Program-made: the position numbers and the translations under genes
Part shown: piece by piece, positions 55,690 through 64,000 of the stretch
How positions within the stretch are numbered: the stretch's first letter is position 1
How the letters are laid out: every line of letters starts with the position of its first letter
The notes under the pieces: generated by a model
The model's input: only the letters and a program-made list of their open reading frames with translations
Database searches by the model: none
What the model was told of the DNA's origin: nothing
Source of the DNA: Avena insularis
Lineage: Eukaryota > Streptophyta > Magnoliopsida > Poales > Poaceae
Direction of reading: 5' to 3'
Assembly: GCA_023614405.1 (NCBI GenBank)
Contig: CM042687.1
Span: 70,228,992-70,292,991 of the forward strand
DNA length: 64,000 bases

Positions 55690-56375
55690 CCTCACCCAAA
55701 ATGTGGTAGAAATGGGCTCCAAAGCTAGGGTAAACCACCTCATTTCTAAGCAAGTTTTTTTTCGACCATTTCTAAAACCAAGTTTGATATTTTTCGTCAC
55801 AACTATGTCACATAACATGACACCATGCTGAAGTTTTATATTCTTTTGATTTTTTTTGAATTAGTTCTGCACATTTGAATGCCTGGTCAAACTTTTTGAA
55901 GGGTTTTCATAAATATTCTTAGCTTGGGGCTGAGGCTCACAAAACTAGCATTGGATCTCTAATGAAATAGCATGTTGTGAACCTAAAAATGATTTTTACA
56001 AAAAAATCATCAGCCTGAAATCATGTACATGTAGTTCATATCTTACCCACTTCCAGCAGATTCGGCCAGATTTGTCTTTTTCACCAGGGATGTAATAAAA
56101 GGTTTGAGATACTCAAGTTGGTACATTGGAGATGCTAGGTGGTCTAGTATTTTTCAAAAATAGGATGTTACCATTTTGAAACGTCAATTTGGTGGTTGCT
56201 TCACAAATCCCCCCTCTTTCGGCACTCAGAAAATACAAAATTGATTTTCTGTGGGTCGAAAAGGAAAACTTTGTACTGCAACATTGTTAGTCATCCCATT
56301 ATACACATGCATGCCTAATATGGGCACATTATGACAAACTATACCTTAATTCTAGCCATATCATTGGTCATTTAA
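55690..56375 (-). repeat. Inverted, diverged copy of the CACTA-2 669-bp repeat unit
   Basis: The reverse complement follows the CACTA-2 unit in order. Shared landmarks on the minus strand are TATAGTTTGTCATAATGTGCCCATATT, GTTTTCCTTTT, GAAGCAACCACCAAA, ATACTAGACCACCT, TATCTCAAACCTTTT, AAAAATCATTTTTAG and GAGATCCAATGC. It directly precedes the CACTA-4 subterminal-like palindrome at 56,380. The first landmark is quoted only as shared text; similarity is clear but far from identity. Confidence 0.7.
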
Positions 56376-59274
56376 CCCGAAAGCCGGTTGGTGGCTCCAA
56401 CCGGGACGTATGCTCCCGCCCTCTATAAATTCAACTCCCTAGCCCCCTCTGCCTCCACTCTGTTTTTTCTCTTGGTGGAAGGTGTGAGGGGTGTGCTAGT
56501 TTTTTCTCCCCTATGCATGCATTCAAGGTGTTTGATGAAATGTTTGAGTGAATAATCCCATTCAATTTCTCGTAGAACAAAAATATAGAAGGTGTCCGAG
56601 ACGCACTTGAGTATTCTCCTCTTTATTTCCCTCGATCGAGGTTAGCAATCTTATCTTTTCTCTGTCATTGATACAATGCATGTGTCGATGTGAATTGGTC
56701 ATTTCACTATTTATGATGTCCTGTTTTTTGATAAACTTACTTATATGATGCAGATGAACGGTCGGGAATGGATGTACGGTGACGGGCGCGTAGCCGGGTA
56801 TATGAAAGGCGTGGATAAATTTATCGATGTGGCCACGACAAACAAAGATAATGGTTTTATATGTTGTCCCATGTGTTCAATGTCGGAACAACAAGGAGTA
56901 CTCTTCCTCGAAAATCATTCGCGGCCACCTGATTATGAAAGGTTTCATGCCCAACTATAATTGCTGGACCAAGCACGGGGAAAGAGGGGTTATGATGGAA
57001 GAAGGTGAAGAAGAAGATGATGATAACAACTATCATCATATGTTTTCGGAATACAGTGATACTGCAATGGAAGATAATGGAGAGGAAGGAGGTGAAGAAC
57101 AGGCATCAGATGAGCCGGCTGATGAACTTGGTAGGGTCATTTCTGATGCAAAGCGAGACTGTGAAGCAGAAAATGAGAAGTTGAAGTTAGAGGGCATGTT
57201 AGAAGATCACAAGAAATTGTTGTACCCAAATTGTGAAGATGGCAGCACAAAGCTCAGTACCACACTAGAATTGTTGCGATGGAAGGCAGAGTGTGGTCTA
57301 ACTGACTCCTCATTTGAAAAGATGCTGAAAATAATGAAGCCGAATTTTCCAAAACATAACGAACTTCCCGAGAGTACCTACGAAGCAAAGAAGACTCTCT
57401 GTCCTCTGGGATTAGATGTGCAAAAGATACATGCATGCATTAATGACTGCATCCTCTACCGCGGTAAGGAGTATGAGAATTTAGATAGATGCCCGGTATG
57501 CAATGCGTTGCGGTATAAGATCAGACGAGATGAACCTGGTGATGTTGAGGGAGAGCCCCTCCGGAAGAGGGTTCCTGCTAAGGTTATGTGGTATGCTCCT
57601 ATAATACCAAGGTTGAAACGCATGTTCAGAAACAAAGAGCATGCCAGGTTGTTGCGATGGCACAAAGAAGACCGTAAGATACACGGGAAGTTGAGACACC
57701 CTGCTGATGGGTCACAGTGGAGAAAAATTGAGAGAGACTTCCCAGACTTTGCAGGTGACGCAAGGAACTTATGGTTTGGTCTAAGTAGGGATGGCATGAA
57801 TCCTTTTGGGGAGCAGAGATGCAGTCATAGCACCTGGCCCGTGACTCTATGTATCTACAACCTACCTCCTTGGTTGTGCATGAAGCGTAAGTTCATTATG
57901 ATGCCAGTGCTCATCCAAGGCCCGAAGCAACTGGGCAACGACATTGATGTGTACCTTAGGCCATTAGTTGAAGAACTCTTACAGTTGTGGGGCAAACCAG
58001 GTGTACGTGCGTGGGATGAGAACAAACAGGAGCCATTTAATCTATGAGGGTTGTTATTCGTAACCATCAATGATTGGCCTGCTCTTAGTAACCTTTCAGG
58101 ACAGACAAACAAGGGATATAAGGCATGCACACACTATTTAGATAAGACCAAAGGTACATATTTGCATAAATGCAAGAAGGTTGTGTACCTGGCGAATCGA
58201 CGATTTCTTCTGACCAATCATCCCGTAAGAAAGAAAGGCAAGCATTTCAAAGGTGAGGCAGATCACCGGAAGAAGCCTGAACTCCCTGCTAGTGATGATG
58301 TATTTGGTATGGTCAAGGACATAGAAGTAATCTTTGGAAAGGGTCCCGGCGGTCAATCAGTTCCGAACGACGTTGCTACAGGACACGCACCCATGTGGAA
58401 GAAGAAATCTATATTTTGGGAGCTGCCATATTGGAAAGTCCTGTGTGTCCGCTCTTCAATCGACGTGATGCACGTGACGAAGAATCTTTGCGTGAACCTG
58501 CTAGGATTCCTAGGCATGTATGGGAAGACAAAGATACACGAAGCGGGAGGACCAACAAATTATGAAAGACCCAAAGAACATGCATACACATAACAAGACG
58601 GATAAAGGGCGTCACTTAAGTCATGCCAGCTATGCTCTTACCAAAGCAAAGAAGGAAATCTTTTTTGAAGTCCTTTACAGTATCAAGGTGCCGTCAGGCT
58701 TCTCATCTAATATAAAGGGGATAATAAATATGGCAGAGAAAAAGTTCCAAAACCTGAAGTCTCATGACTGTCACGTGATTATGATGCAGTTGCTTCCGAT
58801 TGCATTGCGGGGGCTTCTACCGGAAAATGCTCGAGTACCCATTGTGAAGATGTGTGCATTCCTCAATGCAATATCTCAGAAGGTAATCAATCCAGATATT
58901 TTGCCAAGGTTACATAAGGATGTGGTACAATGTCTTGTTAGTTTTTAATTGGTGTTCCCACTATCCTTCTTCAATATTATGACGCATCTCCTGGTTCACC
59001 TAGTGGAAGAGATTGCCATTCTCGGTCCGGTATTTCTGCACAATATGTTCCCCTTTGAGAGGTTCATGGGAGTCTTAAAGAAATATGTTTATAACCGTGC
59101 TAGACCAGAAGGAAGCATCTCCAAGTGATATGGAACAAAGGAGGTCATTGAGTTTTGTGTTGACTTTATTCCTGACCTTAAGCCAATTGGTGTTTCTGAC
59201 TCGCGGCATGAGGGAAGACTAAGTGGAAAAGGCACGCTGGGAAAGAAAGCAATGATACGTAGGGACGGGGATTC
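56376..59274 (+). mobile_element. CACTA-4, transposase-bearing fragment
   Basis: Starts with CCGGTTGGTGGCTCCAACCG at 56,383, then a leader nearly identical to 24,700-25,015 of CACTA-2. No CACTA terminus is recognised on the left. The right side is interrupted by a Copia element at 59275 and must continue outside the window. Confidence 0.8.
56754..59274 (+). pseudogene. CACTA-4 TNP2-type transposase, interrupted by Copia
   Basis: The better-preserved sister of 25016-28287. ATG 56754 follows the same acceptor. A frameshift near 56,865 (extra C in the CCCATGTG stretch) moves reading to a 406-codon frame ending at 58047. That frame contains YENLDRCPVCNALRYK, WYAPIIPRLKRMFRNKEHAR, DGMNPFGEQ (57790) and WPVTLCIYNLPPWLC. 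The next frame (58051-58593) has RSSIDVMHVTKNLCVNLLG at 58456, then LPIALRGLLPENARVPI (to 58948), and the DUF4218 part is readable as far as 59274. A TGA at 59126 (AAGTGATATGG; GGA in the sister) is a further stop. The DUF4216 part lies beyond the Copia insertion. Confidence 0.87.
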
Positions 59275-60980
59275 TGTTGGAATGATGCCATAGAGGCAAT
59301 AATAAAGATGTTATTATTATAATTCTTGTTCATGATAAAGTTTATATTCCATGCTAGAATTGTATTAAGCGGAAACTTTAATACTTGTGTGGTTTGTGAA
59401 CAACACCGTGTCCCTAGTATGCCTCTATGGACTAGTTCATTGATTAATGATGGTTAAGGTTTCCTAACCATAGACATGAGTTGTCGATTAATAATGAGAT
59501 CATATCATTGGGAGAATGATATGATGGACAGACCCAAACTAAGCGGAGCAATTAGATCGTGTCATCGTGTTCATCTTTGCGAAGCTTTTCATATGTCAAA
59601 TATTGTATTCCTTAGACCATGAGATAATACAACTCCCTGGTATCGGAAGAAAGCTTTGAGGTCATCAAACGTCATCCTATGAGAGGGTGATCATAAAGGT
59701 GTCTCTCAGGTGATCGGAAAGTACCTGTTGGGTTGTATGTATCGAGATGGGATTTGTCCCTCCCAAGTTGGAGAGATATACTTCGGGCCCACTCGGTAAT
59801 CGATATCAACACCGCTTGCAATCATGTGGTTAAGGAGTTAATCACAAAGTGATATCGGATTACGGAATGAGTAAAGTACTTGCTGTGAACGAGATTGAAC
59901 TGGGTATGACGGTACCGACGATCAAATCTCGGGCAAGTAAAATATCGCGAGACGAAGGGAATATATATGGGATTGATTGAATCCTGGCATCGTTGTTCAT
60001 CCGATATGATCATCGATGAATGTGTGGGAGTCAATATGGGTTTCCAGACCCCGTTGTTGATTATTGATAGAAGATCATGTCTGCATATTCTCGAACCCGA
60101 AGGGTCACACACTTAACGTGTCTCGACGCTAGGATAGATTGGATAATTGGTTTATGAGTTTTTGTTCCGAGTCTCGGATGGGATCCGGGACATCACGAGA
60201 GGTTCCGGAATGGTCCGGAGAATAAGATTCATATAAGGCAATGCAGTTTTTGTTGTTCGGAATTGTTTCGGGTTAATCGGTATTGTACCGGAAGCTTCTA
60301 GAACCTTCCGGAGGGGGACCAACGTGGCCCCACCTGCCGGGAGGGGGAATGGGCCTATGAGGGAGTGCCCTAGCCGCATTGGGACAGGGGCACAAGGCCC
60401 CATAGGGCCCAGCCGGCCAGACCTAGGGCAAACCCTAGGAAAGCTTCTAGAAGGGGGGAACTTGCCCCCCACTCCTCCCTCCTTGGCTGCCGGCCTAGGG
60501 CTTGGGGGAGGGGCTAGGGTTGGCGCCCACCCCTCTATATAGAGAGGGCTGGGGCGCACCCTCCCCCCACACCTCCTCCACAACCCTAGCCGCCCTGCTG
60601 CCCTCCTCTCTCTCTCCCTCCCGACTGCACGTAGGCGAAGCCCTCTATCCACCACTTGCACCGCGCCGTCGCGTTGTAGATCCAATCCGTCTCTCCACCA
60701 TACTTGCTGGACCGAGGAAGGGGGAGACTTCGAGGTTCCACACGTGTGCATCTCTCAGAGGCATCGCCACTTGCGGTGTTAGATCGGATCGGATCGCGAG
60801 GAGGAGAAGCGAGTACGACTACATCACCCACGTTCCGACGAACGTTCCGCTGTGCGAATCTTCAAGGGTATGAAGATCTAATATAATCCCCCTTGTTGTT
60901 TGCATCTCCTAGATTATATCTTGGCTTTCTCGTTCGCATCCGTAGAATTTTTTTGATTTACTATGCTGTGAAACCCTTCA
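59275..60980 (+). repeat. 5' LTR of the Copia element (1706 bp)
   Basis: Bounded by TGTTGG and CCCTTCA, followed by G and the primer-binding site. TATATAG at 60536-60542 lies in CTCTATATAGAGAG, itself a palindrome. Frames on both strands in the C-rich part (60152-60886) are LTR sequence, not genes. Confidence 0.92.
60536..60542 (+). promoter_or_regulatory. TATA box of the Copia LTR
   Basis: TATATAG in a C/G-rich context followed by the CACCCTCCCCCCACACC leader, equivalent to the TATAAAA at 54238 in the solo LTR. Confidence 0.6.
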
Positions 60981-60981
60981 G

Positions 60982-60999
60982 TGGTATCAGAGCTAGGTT
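60982..60999 (+). promoter_or_regulatory. Copia primer-binding site (initiator Met tRNA)
   Basis: TGGTATCAGAGCTAGGTT begins one base after the LTR end. Confidence 0.9.
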
Positions 61000-62206
61000 T
61001 ATGCGTAGATGTGTTTCACGAGTAGAACGCAACGTGGTTGTTGCGGGCGTTGATGTTTTCTGTTGCAAGCCTCTTGTTTGTTTTCTTCTTATCACGCGGG
61101 ATAGTGAGATTGAAGCAGTCCAGGTCAACCTTACGCGATGTCGTTCGCGAGACCGGCTCCGCACTTGACGTGTGGCTTGTTCCACACATGCGGCTGGTGG
61201 ATGCCAGTTTCTCTCACTATAGTTGTCATGGGATTTACACCGGAGTTTGGCAACTATAATATCACCGTTGTGGCTTTCCGTAGGTAAGAATTGTTCTTAG
61301 CTTGCTACTCCCATAAGCCACGTAAAACATGCAACAACAAAGTAGAGGCGTCTAACTTGTTTTTGCAGGGAGTGTTTTCTGTGATATGGTATGGCCCAAG
61401 ATGTGATGTGTATGTTGTATGCAATGATCATGTTTTTTAATGTTTCACGACTTGCATGTCGATGAGTACACAACCGGCAGGAGCCATATGGTTGTCTTTA
61501 TAATTATGTATGACCTGTGTGTCAACTTCTTATACGCCATGTAATAGTTTCACTTTATCGCTAAGTAGTTAGCAATAGTTGTAGTTGCTATTCGTGGTGG
61601 AGGCAATCATGGTGGAGTGACGGAGATCATGCCGGCACGCACAAGATGGATATCATTGCGCGAAGATTGGCTATACCATGTCACATAAAGTTATATGCAT
61701 GTGATGTTTATCCTTTTATGTATCTTATTATGCTTAGATCGCGACGGTAGCATTATAAGATGATTCCTCACTTAAAGATCAAGATAAAACTGTGTTCTCC
61801 CCATGTATGCACCGTTGCGAAAGTTCGTCGTGTCCAAGCATCACGTGGTGATCGGGTGCTATAGACTCTATATTCACATACAACGGGTGCAAGCCAGTTT
61901 TTGCACACGCGGAAATACTTGGGTTTGACTTGACGAGCCTAGCATGTACAGACATGGCCTCGGAACACATGAACCGAAAGGTTAAGCATGAGTCATATGA
62001 ATGATATGATCGACACTTTGTTGTCCACCATTGAAGCCACATCTCTTCTCGTGAAGATCGGATTAGGTGTGGTGAATTTGGATCGTGTTCACTAAACAAC
62101 TTGAGGGATGTTGAATTTAGTGGGAGTTCATCTAGTAATTTGATTAAAAGTTGAACTAGTTATCATGAACATAGTCTAATTTGTACTTGCAAATATTGTA
62201 GATCAA
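61000..62206 (+). other. Copia untranslated leader
   Basis: About 1.2 kb between primer-binding site and gag ATG, a normal length for Angela/BARE-type elements, where it holds dimerisation and packaging signals. No coding frame with a family match is seen. Confidence 0.7.
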
Positions 62207-62989
62207 ATGGCTAAGTCCAACTTCAACTTCAACGTTTTTGCTGAGAAGGAAAAGCTTAGAAACAATGGGTCTAACTTCACCAACTGGTTTCGCAATCTGA
62301 GAATCATTCTCTCTGGCGGTCAAAAGGACTATGTCCTTGAAAATGCGCTAGGTGACGCCCCTACTGTAGATGCGCCGGCTAATGAGAAAGTTGTCTATCA
62401 GTCGCGCAAAGATGATTATGGTGTGATTAAGAGCACCGTGTTGTTTGCTATGGAATCGGACCTTCAAAATCGTTTTGAAGACTATCCCGGGCCCTTTGAG
62501 ATTCTTGAGGAGCTGAAAACCATGTTTCAGACTCAGGCCCGTTCTGAGAGATATGAGATCTCTAAGAAATTCTTTAACTGCAAGATGGAGGAAGGGAGTT
62601 CCGTTAGTGAGCACGCCATAAAGATGTCGGGCTACACTCAGCATGAAACAAGCTGGTGCAAGATTCTAGAGGAGCTCAAGATTTACAGGGTTCTGCAATC
62701 ACTCCCTCCTAGCTACAAAAGTTTTGTAGTGACTCACAATCAGATTGGTTCCACTGATACGATCACCAAGCTCTTCGCAAAGCTGAAGGCTGCAGAGGTG
62801 GACATCAAAAAGGATAATCATGTGTTGATGGTCAACAAGCCCCCCACCTTCAAAAAAGGTAAGGGTGCAAAGAAGCCCTTCAAGAAAGGTGGCGGCAAGC
62901 GCGTTGCCCCTGCTGAGAAGAAGCTCAAGTCTGGACCCAAGCCGGACACTGAGTGCTTCTATTGCAAGGACAAGGTACCTTGGGCATAG
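62207..62989 (+). pseudogene. Copia gag, broken in the zinc knuckle
   Basis: 260-codon frame from MAKSNFNFNVFAEKEKL, through the capsid-type UBN2 region (SNFTNWFRNLRIIL, YEISKKFFNCKMEEGSSVSE, LQSLPPSYKSFVV) and a lysine/glycine-rich nucleocapsid stretch (KKGKGAKKPFKKGGGKR), to the first half of a CCHC knuckle (CFYCK). The rest of the knuckle (GHSVQKYLADKK) is in another frame, so a frameshift lies at about 62,965-62,980 and the frame ends prematurely at 62989. Gag forms the particle in which reverse transcription takes place. Confidence 0.9.
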
Positions 62990-64000
62990 CGTCCAGAAGT
63001 ACTTAGCGGACAAGAAGGCTGGCACCATCAAAGGTATATTTGATATACATGTTATTGATGTTTTCCTTACTAGCCCTCGTTGTAGTGCACGGTATTTGAT
63101 CTGGTTGATTGCTAATATTTGTAACTCAAAGCAGAGCTACGGAATAGGCAATGACTTGCGAGGTATGAGGTGACGATGCGCGCTGGCAACAGATCAAGAG
63201 TTAATGTGATGGCCGTCGGCACGCTCTCCTTAGTTTTACCTTCGGGATTAGTTTTAAACCTTAATAAGTGTTATTATGTGCCTGCGTTGAGCATGAACAT
63301 TATTTCTGGATCGTGTATATTGCAAGACGGTTATTCATTTAAATCGGAGAATAATGATTGTTTTATTTATATGAGTAACATCTTTTATGTTCATGCACCT
63401 GTTGTGAACGGTTTATTTCTTCTGAATCTCGAAAGGGATGAACACACATACATAACATTGAGGCTAAGAGATGCAAAGTAGATAGTGATAATACTACTTA
63501 TTTGTGGCACTGTCGTCTAGGTCATATTGGTGTAAAGCGCATGAAGAAACTCCATTCTGATGGACTTTTGGAATCTCTTGATTTTGAATCATTTGACACA
63601 TGCGAACCATGCCTCATGGGCAAGATGATCAAAACCCCGTTCTCCGGAATGATGGAGCGAGCAACGGACTTGTTGGAAATCATACATACCGATGTATGCG
63701 GACCGATGAGTGTTTCGAGGCGCGGTGGATATCGCTATTTTCTCACTTTTTACCGATGACTTAAGTAGATATGGGTATATCTATTTAATGAAACATAAAT
63801 CTGAAACATTTGAAAAGTTCAAGGAATTTCAGAATGAAGTGGAGAACCATCGTAACAGAAAGATTAAGTTTCTACGATCCGATTGTGGAGGTGAATATTT
63901 GAGTTATGATTTTCTCACGCATCTTAAAGCTAGCGGAATCGTTTCGCAACTCACGCCACCCGGAACACCACAGCGCAATGGTGTGTCTGAACGCCGGAAT
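62990..64000 (+). pseudogene. Copia pol 5' part: protease remnant, GAG-pre-integrase, integrase core start
   Basis: Protease region: DIHVIDVFLTSPRC then IANICNSKQ, with the catalytic D-T/S-G motif unreadable because of a frame break at about 63,090-63,100. Frame 63170-63481 carries the protease end and LNLNKCYYVPALSMNIISGS. Frame 63502-63759 gives the integrase zinc-binding part (WHCRLGHIGVKRM and CEPCLMGK) and the first catalytic Asp (IIHTDVCGPM). A one-base T-run difference near 63,750 shifts reading to a frame that shows the second Asp (LRSDCGGEYLS) and the approach to the catalytic Glu (NGVSERRN) at the window edge. At least four frame breaks. Confidence 0.88.

Larger units (their letters stand above)
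59275..64000 (+). mobile_element. Angela/BARE-like Ty1-Copia retrotransposon, 5' part
   Basis: The 5' LTR starts TGTTGGAATGATGCC after GGATTC in the CACTA-4 transposase; GATTC (59270-59274) is the expected left TSD. LTR, primer-binding site, leader, gag, protease remnant, GAG-pre-integrase and integrase core follow in Copia order. Reverse transcriptase, RNase H and the 3' LTR lie beyond the window. Several frameshifts make it non-autonomous. Confidence 0.93.

Overview
The window is plant nuclear DNA made almost entirely of nested transposable elements. It contains no ordinary host gene that I can support. GT-AG introns in the element genes, a Cassandra TRIM with its 5S-derived insert, a Stowaway MITE, Angela/BARE-like Copia LTRs, and CACTA elements whose subterminal motifs are CCGGTTGG point to a large grass genome. 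The Pooideae (wheat, barley, rye, oat or ryegrass side) is the likely group. Species cannot be fixed from the sequence alone.

Left half, one nest. The oldest layer is a Ty3/Gypsy element (Gypsy-A). Its pol end and polypurine tract (9816-9944) lead into an LTR that is now in pieces at 9945-12085, 40384-~40930 and 45713-~45813, followed by a primer-binding site and the start of gag (46395). Four things lie in it. (1) CACTA-1 (window start to 9815) carries a solo LTR (1298-4465, TSD TATAC). (2) Gypsy-B (12086-40378, TSD CGAGC) has ~4.4 kb LTRs and a 1.8 kb gag-only interior. (3) Inside Gypsy-B are a second solo LTR (13725-16908, TSD TCCAC) in the 5' LTR and the complete 14.5 kb CACTA-2 (24439-38975, TSD GTT) in the 3' LTR. 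(4) Gypsy-C is 5'-truncated (~40930-45712).

CACTA-1 and CACTA-2 belong to one family. CACTA-2 shows the full plan: terminus, TNP2-type transposase, several tandem-repeat arrays, a segment resembling the Gypsy-A LTR, then a second multi-exon gene ending in an Ulp1-like cysteine peptidase domain, then the other terminus. All copies carry stops or frameshifts.

Right part. Next come a CACTA-3 right end (to 47380), a Stowaway MITE, a damaged Cassandra whose 5' LTR is replaced by a copy of its own downstream flank, and a MuDR-type MULE transposase gene (50540-55305). The MULE gene is close to intact except for a solo Copia LTR (53008-54663, TSD GCAAG) and one apparent frameshift. CACTA-4 follows, with a TNP2 gene (56754-59274) cut by an Angela-like Copia element (59275 to the window end) whose LTR, primer-binding site, gag and part of pol are visible.

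The most unusual observations are the Gypsy-LTR-like segment shared by both CACTA elements just upstream of their second gene, the hairpin-bearing 167-bp tandem array in CACTA-2, the PPT-LTR-PBS order of Gypsy-A, and the rearranged Cassandra locus. All similarity statements are by-eye alignments made within this window.
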